NCBI GenBank assembly: GCA_003533975.1
Contig: DQCL01000231.1
Span: 1 to 10,185, forward strand
Reading direction: 5' to 3'
Origin: Octadecabacter sp.
Lineage (GTDB): Bacteria > Pseudomonadota > Alphaproteobacteria > Rhodobacterales > Rhodobacteraceae
Length of the DNA: 10,185 bases
A program made the translations under genes and the position numbers. The notes under the pieces are model-generated. The model was not told the DNA's origin. It saw only the letters and a list, made by a program, of their open reading frames with translations, and did not search any database. Shown here in pieces: positions 1-6,856 of this stretch; position 1 is the stretch's first letter, and each line of letters starts with the position of its first letter.

Positions 1-84
1 ATAGCTGATCCCGAACATGCCCGCGATGGCGACGAATAAATAAACCGCGCCGGTAATGCGCGAAAAACGCTTAATAGAATTCAT
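1..84 (-). CDS. DUF4386-like membrane protein, N-terminal fragment
   Basis: Only the first 28 codons lie in the window; the gene continues past the left edge. The start is the ATG complementary to 82-84, with a weak purine-rich ribosome site (GGGACA) upstream. The peptide begins MNSIKRFSRITGAVYLF and runs into a hydrophobic segment (AIAGMFGI). A short basic head, an R-x-x-G-x-x-Y-L motif and a first membrane helix are how DUF4386 proteins of unknown function typically begin. It lies 80 bases downstream of the NmrA-like gene on the same strand, so the two may be co-transcribed. The family call rests on a very short piece; another small multi-pass membrane protein is possible. Confidence 0.5.
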   Translation of the reverse strand, partial: MNSIKRFSRITGAVYLFVAIAGMFGISY

Positions 85-164
85 ATTCTTGTCCCATTTT
101 AGATAACCAAATTTGAAGTTTTGATATTGGACAGATTAATCGGAACTCGGCTTCCGTTCGTCGG

Positions 165-935
165 TCAGTTTTGTTCGATTGCGTTCATGACTACTGGTGT
201 TTGAAACTTCCATTGCTGCCAAAGCGCAGTTCCGCTGACCAGCGCCGCCATGAAATGCGCAACATTCGCGCGTGCAGTCGGGCGTCCCGAAAAAATTCCG
301 GTTACGGGGGATGGAAGGATCTCATATTGTGACACTTCTGAATTGGTCAGGCTGTCGGGGCGCACCGCACACCATTCGATATACTGATTGGATGTGCCCA
401 CGTCCTGATGCAAATGTTGCAGCGCATTCTCGTTGTCCCGATGTGGTGGTATTGCTCTACGCAAAAGAGCCAAAACAACGCGATCAAACAGTGTTCGCTG
501 CGCGTCTATATCGGGATTTGCGGCACCAACCGTATTCATCAGAATGAAGCGGACCGGATCGGCAGGCGCGTTGCCCTCGATTGCGCGGCATAGGTGACAG
601 ACAGCGTCAGTACAAAGTAGCTTTGGTGCGCCGTACACGCCTTTAAAATCCATAACATGGCCAAGACAGGAGACCACGGCACTGCAACCGCGTACATGCT
701 CGCGCATCTCGGCATCTGGTATGTCCAGAACACTCGCACGAATAACTTTCATGTTAGGGTGGCTGCGCACTTCATCCTTCAGTTTTTCCGGTGAACGGGC
801 TATTGCGCGGACTTGGCCGCCCGCAAACAATAGCTGTTCAAGCAAAAGACTACCGGTCGCGCCCGTGGCTCCGACAACCAATGTGGTTGTGGCGATTGAA
901 CGTCTTGCGACGGTATTATTCCCAAGTTTTGACAT
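165..935 (-). CDS. NmrA-like / atypical SDR NAD(P)-binding protein
   Basis: This is a 256-residue protein of the NmrA-like, atypical short-chain dehydrogenase type, expected in the cytoplasm. The dinucleotide-binding loop is visible near the N-terminus as VGATGATG (residues 21-28, GxxGxxG), followed by a helix and the strand QVRAIARSPEKL, whose arginines would suit NADPH. Later features fit the family: VVSCLG (87-92) at the end of strand 4, an 'MNTVGA' strand (133-138), a VRPDSLTN segment (191-198) and the terminal ARANVAHFM helix (221-229). The classical YxxxK catalytic pair is not evident, so this may be a redox sensor, an isomerase-like protein or a reductase of unknown substrate. The start at 935 is supported by AAGGA eight bases upstream. 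It is transcribed away from the flavoprotein operon and precedes the DUF4386-like gene. Specific function unknown. Confidence 0.8.
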   Translation of the reverse strand: MSKLGNNTVARRSIATTTLVVGATGATGSLLLEQLLFAGGQVRAIARSPEKLKDEVRSHPNMKVIRASVLDIPDAEMREHVRGCSAVVSCLGHVMDFKGVYGAPKLLCTDAVCHLCRAIEGNAPADPVRFILMNTVGAANPDIDAQRTLFDRVVLALLRRAIPPHRDNENALQHLHQDVGTSNQYIEWCAVRPDSLTNSEVSQYEILPSPVTGIFSGRPTARANVAHFMAALVSGTALWQQWKFQTPVVMNAIEQN

Positions 936-1049
936 TTTGTTTTCCTTAGAATGTGATGCTGTTGGCAGAAACTACCCATGAGACATCCCAAACGAAACAG
1001 GCCAAATTCGTTGGTTCTATATGCAAAAACGCATGGAACAGTGCCCATG

Positions 1050-1203
1050 GCCGTGCTTTATGGCGTGGAGAAAGAAGCGCGGGGCCAATCCCCCGAGGTC
1101 CGTATGCTTATACGTCAAGAAACCGCAAACCCGTTTTCGATGATCTGGAGGAATGGCTGCACGCACAGCTTCCCAAAATATCGGGCAAGTCAAGCTGCTA
1201 TAG
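1050..1203 (+). pseudogene. IS66-type transposase fossil (frameshifted)
   Basis: Two reading frames together spell a short stretch of an IS66-family transposase. The frame beginning at 1050 reads AVLYGVEKEARGQSPEVRML up to about 1118. The next part, in another frame from 1118 to 1192, reads RNRKPVFDDLEEWLHAQLPK followed by ISGKS. IS66 transposases carry these motifs in this order (…LY-IEKEARGQSP…RQ…P-DDLE-WL-AQL-KISGKS…), just before the last part of their catalytic core. A further shift back to the first frame near 1191 (QAAID, then a stop) may continue the match. No IS ends, no TnpA/TnpB and no intact catalytic core are present, so this is an old remnant and cannot move. The open frame 953-1312 that covers part of it should not be taken for a gene. 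Confidence 0.72.
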
Positions 1204-1204
1204 A

Positions 1205-1218
1205 TTGATCTCGGTCAA
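1205..1218 (+). promoter_or_regulatory. FNR/FnrL-type box
   Basis: TTGATCTCGGTCAA matches the FNR consensus TTGATnnnnATCAA at nine of ten defined positions. Its centre is about 41 bases before a position near 1253, and AACAAT at 1241-1246 would serve as a -10 element. That is the geometry of a class II FNR-activated promoter. It lies about 150 bases before the start of the exported flavoprotein gene, the first of three redox genes, so oxygen-limited induction of that operon is a reasonable inference. The site touches the end of the IS66 fossil. A chance match in one short palindrome is possible. Confidence 0.45.
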
Positions 1219-1367
1219 TACTGAGGGCTCGAATGCATGCAACAATCCATTTGTTGAATATGAATCGCGTTCTGGAATTGCTTCTCGGGTAAATTCCATC
1301 CCACAGGAGTAGCTGGTTTCGATCATTCATTCAAAACTTTGGAAAAACGAATTATCAGGAGAATGTT

Positions 1368-2915
1368 ATGAGAAGTGACTTAGAAAGCAAGAAAACTGCT
1401 GGCCTTACTCGCCGCCAGTTATTGGGCACAGGTGCTGTTGCTGGTGCGACTTTGACACTGACCGGTATGGTCAATGCTGCCCCGCGTGAAATGCCCGAAA
1501 GTTGGGACGAGGAAGTTGATGTGGTCGTCATCGGCACCGGTTTTGCCGGACTCGCCGCAGCGTATGAAGCGACCAAAGCTGGCGCCTCGGTGGCATTGCT
1601 TGAAAAGATGCGTACACCTGGCGGAAATTCGATCATCAATGGTGGCGTAATTTCCGCGGCAGGGTCGCCGGAGCAAGCCGAACAAGGCATCGAGGACGGT
1701 CCCGATGCAATGTATTCGGATATGTTGAAAGCCGGGTTGGGGCTGAACCATCCGCAACTTGCACGAAAAGTCGCAGAAGAGTCCGCCGCAATAGTTCAGT
1801 GGACCATTGACGAGCTTGGCGTCGCGTATCGTGGCATGGTTCATATGGGCGGCCATGCGGTACCGCGCTCCTACGCAACCGCTGCGGGAAGCGGCTCTGG
1901 CATTGTGATCCCACAGCTTGAAAAGCTGGCAGAACTGGGTATTGAGCCGCGCACGGGCACGTTGCTCAAGCATCTGATCCGCGATGAAGACGGTCGCGTC
2001 AAAGGCGTCGAAGTTCAGGTTGGCTATCGTTTTCCCGATGCCGACAGCGGTGATCCAGTGAAGATCAAGGCCCGCCGTGCGGTCGTGCTCGCGACCGGCG
2101 GTTTTGGCAACGATGTCGACTATCGCATGATGCAGGACCCGCGCCTGACTGGCGAACTTGATACGACGAACCACCCCGGTGCAACCTCCGAAGCTTTGCG
2201 CGAAGCGATGAATATTGGTGGATCACTGATCCAACCTTCGTGGATTCAGCTTGGTCCTTGGACCAGCCCAGACGAACGCGGCTTTGGACTTGCACCTCAT
2301 TTTGTCCAAGGGGTCGCGGCTGCCTATGGGCTTTGGATTGAAACGACGACGGGTCAGCGGTTTGTGAACGAGATGGCGGATCGCAAGACGCGCGCCGATG
2401 CCATCATCGCAGCAGGCAACAAGGTCATCGCCTTCTGTGATGCTGGCGGTTTTGAGAAGGCAAAGACAGCACCGGGGGCCAAGCTTGACCGTTTGATGGA
2501 ATCGGGCGTTCTTAAGGAATACGCCTCGCTTGAAGAGATGGCGGCGGCATACGAAGTCCCGCTTGACGCGCTGCAAGAGACCATCGCGACTTTCAATGCT
2601 TCGGTAGCAGCGGGCGAAGACAGCGAGATGGGCCGCTATATGCAAGCTGACCAGTTCGCCATTGAAAACGCGCCCTACTACGCTGTGCGGCTTCTTCCGA
2701 AAATCCACCACACGATGGGCGGAATAGCCATCAACACAGAGGCGCAGGCGTTAGACGTAACCAACAGCGAACCCATCCCGGGTCTCTATGTCGCGGGTGA
2801 AGCGGCAGGCGGGGTGCATGGGGCGTCGCGGCTGGGATCCTGCGCTATTGCGGATTGCTTGGTCTTCGGACGGATCGCGGGCCGCAATGCCGCCGCAGAA
2901 GAAAGCTGGGATTGA
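1368..2915 (+). CDS. Tat-exported FAD subunit, flavocytochrome c / fumarate reductase family
   Basis: This 515-residue protein belongs to the FAD-binding family of soluble fumarate, urocanate and related enoate reductases, which transfer electrons from cytochrome hemes through FAD to an unsaturated acid in the periplasm. A twin-arginine signal is clear: TRRQLLG (14-20), a hydrophobic stretch, and a likely cleavage near residues 37-38. The FAD-binding loop GTGFAG (56-61) ends in an acidic residue, E79, and a second flavin segment is LATGGFG (241-247). Compared from memory with Shewanella FccA, the catalytic acid arginine (R402 there) is R339 in NEMADR, and H504 and R544 correspond to H448 (HHTMGG) and R488 (GASRLG). 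The substrate-site histidine H365 is replaced by G296, and the T-E-x-x-R proton-path stretch is not conserved. The acceptor is therefore probably not fumarate. AGGAGA at 1357-1362 sets the start. The heme partner is encoded immediately downstream rather than fused. Confidence 0.85.
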   Translation: MRSDLESKKTAGLTRRQLLGTGAVAGATLTLTGMVNAAPREMPESWDEEVDVVVIGTGFAGLAAAYEATKAGASVALLEKMRTPGGNSIINGGVISAAGSPEQAEQGIEDGPDAMYSDMLKAGLGLNHPQLARKVAEESAAIVQWTIDELGVAYRGMVHMGGHAVPRSYATAAGSGSGIVIPQLEKLAELGIEPRTGTLLKHLIRDEDGRVKGVEVQVGYRFPDADSGDPVKIKARRAVVLATGGFGNDVDYRMMQDPRLTGELDTTNHPGATSEALREAMNIGGSLIQPSWIQLGPWTSPDERGFGLAPHFVQGVAAAYGLWIETTTGQRFVNEMADRKTRADAIIAAGNKVIAFCDAGGFEKAKTAPGAKLDRLMESGVLKEYASLEEMAAAYEVPLDALQETIATFNASVAAGEDSEMGRYMQADQFAIENAPYYAVRLLPKIHHTMGGIAINTEAQALDVTNSEPIPGLYVAGEAAGGVHGASRLGSCAIADCLVFGRIAGRNAAAEESWD

Positions 2916-2977
2916 TGAAATGGCGTGGCGCTCGCAAGGGCGCCACATTTTGCCGAATGGGTGAGGGAAATGCATCG

Positions 2978-3649
2978 ATGATCTGGCTGCGGAGAAAACA
3001 TTTTGGCATCGCGGTGCTTGCATGGGCGACAGGCATTTTAGGGATCGCTTTCGCGGTGCCCTTTGGTGCCCACGCACAATCAGGATCGGCAACGGAAATT
3101 GAGTTCTCGATAGACTGCTCACCCCTTGGGGGCGAATCGTGCATCATTCTGGCCGAGAGTGGACAAGTGCGTGATCAGCGACAACTTGGCGCTGATATCG
3201 ACTCATTGCTGGGTCATGATGGGACGGCTGTTTCGGTTTTGAATGAATGCACCGGCTGCCATGTTGGCGAGTCCGTCTTGCCAGAGGGGCACATCGCGAC
3301 GCTTGGCATGCCGTTGGCCCATTGCCGAACCTGCCATACGCCGAACAGTGATCGGTCCTTGGCAGGTCTGGTGCCGCTTGACCATACGCATGCGCTTTCA
3401 GGTTTTGGATGCGCGTCCTGCCACGAACCGGCGCCTGCCACGATGCGGGAACCTGCAACCGAAGTCTGCTTGTCCTGCCATGGGTCCTTGGAAAGCCTGG
3501 CAACTCAGACTGCCGATGTAAAGCCGACCAATCCGCATAGCTCACCGCATGGGGCTCCCTTTGCCGAATGCACTTTGTGTCACATGCAACATGAGCCGTC
3601 TGATAACTTCTGCTCCACGTGTCACGATTTTGAATTCAATCTGCCGTGA
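2978..3649 (+). CDS. secreted hexaheme cytochrome c, tetraheme FccA-like C-terminus
   Basis: The chosen start gives a 223-residue protein with a standard Sec signal (MIWLRRKHFG, hydrophobic core, AHA cleavage at residue 33) and GAGGGAAA at 2963-2970. An upstream in-frame ATG at 2915 overlaps the flavoprotein stop (TGATG) and would add 21 residues; it spoils the signal peptide but cannot be excluded. Six CxxCH motifs bind covalent heme: residues 91, 116, 145, 164, 198 and 212 (first Cys of each). The last four, with the ending CSTCHDFEFNLP, match in spacing and sequence the tetraheme domain of Shewanella flavocytochrome c (which ends CDSCHSFDFNMP before the flavin domain). The first two form an extra diheme unit resembling the one in the next gene. 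Its likely role is to pass electrons to the FAD subunit in the periplasm. No lipobox is seen. Two further cysteines (47, 55) lie before the hemes. Confidence 0.85.
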   Translation: MIWLRRKHFGIAVLAWATGILGIAFAVPFGAHAQSGSATEIEFSIDCSPLGGESCIILAESGQVRDQRQLGADIDSLLGHDGTAVSVLNECTGCHVGESVLPEGHIATLGMPLAHCRTCHTPNSDRSLAGLVPLDHTHALSGFGCASCHEPAPATMREPATEVCLSCHGSLESLATQTADVKPTNPHSSPHGAPFAECTLCHMQHEPSDNFCSTCHDFEFNLP

Positions 3650-3697
3650 GGCGGCAATTGCAACCATAGCCAGAGGGCCAAAATAAGAGGACGAAAG

Positions 3698-5038
3698 ATG
3701 ATGAGACAGAATAAGTTGAGCGGAAAGTTACAGCGCAACGGGCTTCGTACCATGGTTGCCGTCACTGTGGGTTTATTCGCGAGTGTGGCGATGGCTAGCC
3801 CGAATTTTGGCGGCCAATGCACCTCTTGCCATCAAGATTCAACCAACCTACCAGCTGCGCACCCGCCGATTTCGTCAATGGAATCTGCACAGTGCTTGTC
3901 GTGCCACCAGACAAACAGCAATGCGGCGACAGGTGTTCTCGCGCCATCGCTGGCTGATATGCAGACCCAACACCAAACGCATACAAGTGAGCAAGAACAA
4001 GCCCAAGATCAACTGCAAACCCATACTCAGACACAGCTCATGATCGGGTATTCGGGCGAACCGAGGGAAGAGCATCGCGGGCAGACTGGAGGTGGGCATG
4101 GAAACCAAGCCCACGAGGGCCAATCCAGCCCTTGGTCATACGGCCTGACTTTAGGCATTCTTTCCAGCTCGGATATTGAGCAACACCGCTCCAATTCAAT
4201 TTTCCATGGCTCATCAGATGCTTCCTTCTTTCAGCCCGGCGCTGCGGGTGGCGGGCACGAAGCCGAAGATGATGCTGTGGCCGGAAACCGGGTGCATCTG
4301 GGTTTGCGCGCGGATTATGAATTGGGCCTTGGTGAGGGTACTTCGCTTACCTATGGCGCGAGGCTTAATTTTGACGAATTCCTCAACGAAGACTTCAACC
4401 GCACGAGCGCGCGTTTAAGCGTAAGATGGAAGGCGAAGTCCGAGGCTAGCATGCTCCAGCTAACGTCGTATTTGCAACAAACGATGTTTGAGGGTGCGCC
4501 CGAAAACACTGAAATCAACTTTACCGGATACGGTATCAACCTGAACTATCATCAAGACTTGACGGAGGGCACCATGGCAATCGCCGCACTTCGCGCCCGT
4601 CAACGGGACTATGATGGTGAATCAACCGCCCGAAATGCGGAATTCAGCCTGTCGCTCGGATTAAGAAATGCGCACCCAGATTTTGGCATATTGAATTATG
4701 GGCTGTCCTTCGTGAGTCGCAATAATGCCAAAAAAGAGCACAGTCGTTATAATGGCCCCTCGGTGTTTGCCTCCATCGACAAATCTGTTTCAGATACAAT
4801 GACGCTTGGCCTATCCGGCGAGCTCGGTGTACGCACCTACAAGGGCCCGGATTCTATCGCTTTCATCACGCGGTATGATAGATTTGCAGAGGCCGGTTTT
4901 TCGATCCGTGACACGCGGCTAAAGATCCTCTCTGTGACACCGGAATTTTCCTGTCACTACAACCTTACCCATTCAAACATAGATCGATTTGATGGCAATA
5001 GCTCTTACTGCGCTCTCGCGCTGGAAAGGCGGTTTTGA
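3698..5038 (+). CDS. diheme cytochrome fused to outer-membrane beta-barrel (Slam/DUF560-like end)
   Basis: This 446-residue protein has a Sec signal (cleavage after AMA, residue 33). Two CxxCH heme sites follow at 41-45 and 66-70, then a Gln/His/Thr-rich linker (about 88-147), then about 300 residues of alternating-polarity segments ending in Phe (LERRF), the usual signal for outer-membrane barrel insertion. The last 60 residues (…RYDRF…RDTRLKILSVTPEF…HSNIDRF…ERRF) resemble the end of the Slam/DUF560 barrel. Slam proteins carry a TPR domain in front; here two hemes stand in its place. Functional parallels are fused cytochrome-porins such as Cyc2, which has one heme. The protein may carry electrons across the outer membrane or help export a partner; both are inferences. 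AAGAGGA at 3685-3691 supports the start. It is probably co-transcribed with the cytochrome gene 48 bases upstream. Cys419 and Cys438 in the last strands are unusual for a barrel. Confidence 0.72.
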   Translation: MMRQNKLSGKLQRNGLRTMVAVTVGLFASVAMASPNFGGQCTSCHQDSTNLPAAHPPISSMESAQCLSCHQTNSNAATGVLAPSLADMQTQHQTHTSEQEQAQDQLQTHTQTQLMIGYSGEPREEHRGQTGGGHGNQAHEGQSSPWSYGLTLGILSSSDIEQHRSNSIFHGSSDASFFQPGAAGGGHEAEDDAVAGNRVHLGLRADYELGLGEGTSLTYGARLNFDEFLNEDFNRTSARLSVRWKAKSEASMLQLTSYLQQTMFEGAPENTEINFTGYGINLNYHQDLTEGTMAIAALRARQRDYDGESTARNAEFSLSLGLRNAHPDFGILNYGLSFVSRNNAKKEHSRYNGPSVFASIDKSVSDTMTLGLSGELGVRTYKGPDSIAFITRYDRFAEAGFSIRDTRLKILSVTPEFSCHYNLTHSNIDRFDGNSSYCALALERRF

Positions 5039-5081
5039 AACGGCACACAGTGCAATTTAGCGAGAAAATCGGCTGTTTTTC

Positions 5082-5097
5082 AAGTTCATTTGAACTT
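5082..5097. repeat. perfect dyad AAGTTCA-TT-TGAACTT
   Basis: A 7-bp perfect inverted repeat with a 2-base centre lies 44 bases after the barrel gene. The centre is too tight for a good terminator loop and no T-run follows on either strand, so a protein-binding operator is more likely than a terminator. There is no gene start close by on either strand that it would obviously control, so its role is open. Confidence 0.4.
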
Positions 5098-5129
5098 ATT
5101 GATAGGTGGAATGCGCTTGCGCAAAGGGG

Positions 5130-5165
5130 TCGGTTGAGCAAAACCCCGTGAGGTGCTCTGACCGA
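5130..5165 (+). terminator. imperfect hairpin downstream of the redox operon
   Basis: TCGGT (5130-5134) and GAGCA (5136-5140) pair with TGCTC (5154-5158) and ACCGA (5161-5165), giving ten base pairs with a small internal loop and a 13-base hairpin loop. Only a weak TTTGT follows, so intrinsic termination is doubtful. The position, about 90-130 bases past the last redox gene, is where a transcription end or RNA-stabilising structure would be expected. A competing pairing of GGGGT (5126-5130) with ACCCC (5143-5147) exists. Confidence 0.25.
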
Positions 5166-5793
5166 TTTGTCGGCCTTCCTCGCGGGATATTATAGCCCCA
5201 ATCATGGCATTGACAGCAAGCGTCTACCGATGGTGTGTGGGCGCGATGACAACTTTCGCACGCCAGATCACTCTTGTGCGAAGCGTGGGGGGGTGGCTCA
5301 ACTTCGGCAGGTCAGCGCAGCTATATCAGTGTTAACACCGTGACATGTTGTGCAGATTGCCGTTGGCGCCCACGATTGATGCCGTATTTCGTTATCCTGC
5401 ACGGACTGTTGGACGCGACTCTCATAGCTGCAATGTTCTGAGTAATCGAAATGGCGTTGTCATTGAATAGCGGCCAGCGGCGGACAGGTCGATTTGGGGA
5501 TGTCCGTTAACAGAACGCTGCCCTCCAAACCAAGCATGTCGCTACGTCGATAGCCGACATCCACATTCGCTTGAAACCAAGATGTACTCTGCACTGCCGC
5601 AAGTCGGCTCAGAGCCCAAACTGCAAAATGCTGCACTCATCACCGTACTGCCACCTGAGGCGTGATCGCTGCTGAACTGGCAGGCCTCAATGTTCTGAAA
5701 CCAGTAAACAGCAACTCGTCAGGATCCATTTGGTGCCCACGTTTCGGCGGAGACAGCACGACGCACGGCAAGTCAGCGCAGGAAACCCAATTC
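5166..5793. other. gene-free stretch, nothing recognised
   Basis: Neither strand holds a convincing coding frame here. The plus-strand open frame starting at 5662 runs into the antisense of the next gene and has no ribosome site. Minus-strand frames are broken every few dozen codons; the longest ATG-started one noticed is about 29 codons near 5735-5650. No tRNA, rRNA, CRISPR repeat or integrase core site was recognised. The stretch separates the redox operon from the mobilisation segment, so a junction of transferred DNA may lie in it, but no flanking direct repeat was found. Confidence 0.5.
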
Positions 5794-6660
5794 CTACATC
5801 TGCATCAGCTTGCTGGACACTATAATGGGATCCAAACCGACATAGATTTCGTTATTATTCGGCTCAGTACGATGCCCAGAATAGATTTCGCCCAACTTTC
5901 TCTCGATGGCAATCGCTTCCAACACGGTGCCGATCGGTTGATTGGTGTGTAATATCCACTGCTTCTCAATCGACATGCGATATTTGTTGAAACTATCCAC
6001 TCGTTCAACAGCGTTTTGAGCATGACCAATTTTGATCACGCGCCCGCCCTTGCCCAACGTGGCGATGTAGATGCTATTGGTCGCGCTAATATCAGGTTGT
6101 ACTGAATATTCCCTACCGGCGTAGGGATGTTTCTGCTGGAGTTGCTTCACTCTGGACTCTAGCGCTTTGAATCGCGGAGTCATAACCTCCAACTCTACTC
6201 CATTGGAGGCAATCAAGTCTTCGAGTGATTCAGCAAGCTCGTCGTGGAGTTCTTGTAGCGTCGAGATCGCTCGCTGAGTGTGGATATTTGGGCCGTAACC
6301 TGAAAGCTCTTTAAACTCGGGTGGCTCTTTAAATTTCCATGCTCTGATGGGTTGAATGGCAAAAGGCCACCGATAACTTCCGTCTTTCATCCTGTCCCAA
6401 CTGTGCTGTGCCTCGATGCCAAATTCAGCGGTGTCGGCTGTCATGTGGCTAATTTGCCAAGCACCGAAAACGCGGCCTTTGAGCTTTTCAGGTATTTCTA
6501 CGTTTGGATTTGTGGGGTTGCGGCTTACCACAGCGAAAACAAGGTCGCCCTCCTGTGATCCGCGAATAGCCATCGTCCGATTTGCCTTGCTAGTAAATAT
6601 AACGGGACCGCCACGGTTTTCATTTCCACCCCAGACATACGTGTAAAAGACATTGGTCAT
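5794..6660 (-). CDS. EVE/PUA-like domain fused to GIY-YIG nuclease-like domain
   Basis: The protein has 288 residues, with the start at 6660 supported by GAGGAAA six bases upstream. The C-terminal part (about 196-277) has the layout of GIY-YIG proteins of the T5orf172/MUG113 type: SIYIA (Tyr198), then VIKIG (209-212), an arginine in AVERVDSF (R220), a helix with a probable catalytic Glu (E253 in AIERKL) and EIYVGL near the end (E271). The N-terminal part (about 1-135) resembles PUA-like EVE domains: a leading strand with Trp10, EGDLVFAVVS (37-46), a GRVFGAW strand (62-68) and WPFAIQPIRAW (98-108). EVE domains in restriction systems recognise modified bases. A helical linker (about 130-180) joins the two. 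A modification-dependent nuclease or a DNA-processing defence protein is a plausible inference. No methylase or other defence partner is seen beside it. It lies back to back with the mobilisation genes, so it is probably cargo of the same element. Confidence 0.6.
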   Translation of the reverse strand: MTNVFYTYVWGGNENRGGPVIFTSKANRTMAIRGSQEGDLVFAVVSRNPTNPNVEIPEKLKGRVFGAWQISHMTADTAEFGIEAQHSWDRMKDGSYRWPFAIQPIRAWKFKEPPEFKELSGYGPNIHTQRAISTLQELHDELAESLEDLIASNGVELEVMTPRFKALESRVKQLQQKHPYAGREYSVQPDISATNSIYIATLGKGGRVIKIGHAQNAVERVDSFNKYRMSIEKQWILHTNQPIGTVLEAIAIERKLGEIYSGHRTEPNNNEIYVGLDPIIVSSKLMQM

Positions 6661-6856
6661 CTAGATTTCCTCGTGAGCGGTTTCTAATCGCGCGATTGAA
6701 TTTCAACATGCTGAACCGGATATTCAAAGAGGAGCGTTGAATCAAGTTTGGGCGAACCACGGCTTTCGGGCAGTCGCAGCACAAAATGTTGCCCCATACG
6801 AATGGAGGTTTAGTGGCGAAAATAGCAGTCTTCATACTGATTATTACGCTCGAGTA

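Noticed and set aside
141..156. Hairpin CGGAA…TTCCG downstream of the NmrA-like gene
   Set aside because: The stem is only five base pairs with no T-run, too weak to call a terminator.
953..1312. Open frame of 119 codons between the NmrA-like gene and the flavoprotein
   Set aside because: Only its middle matches a protein family (IS66), and that match changes frame. It has no ribosome site and overlaps the regulatory region of the next operon.
1419..2174. Long antisense open frame under the flavoprotein gene
   Set aside because: It mirrors a well-supported gene, has Cys/His/Arg-rich shadow composition and no ribosome site; the same holds for the other antisense frames under the mob and cytochrome genes.
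2855..2977. Longer N-terminus for the hexaheme cytochrome (ATG at 2855 or 2915)
   Set aside because: The added residues overlap the flavoprotein gene or bury the signal peptide; the ATG at 2978 has a good ribosome site and gives a normal signal peptide. The TGATG start at 2915 remains a weak alternative.
3959..4050. Repeat array or CRISPR-like pattern in the CAA/ACC-rich part of the barrel gene
   Set aside because: It is codon-level low complexity of the Gln/His/Thr linker; there are no regular repeats with spacers.
5662..5952. 96-codon plus-strand open frame
   Set aside because: Half of it is antisense to the nuclease-like gene, no family is recognisable and no ribosome site precedes it.
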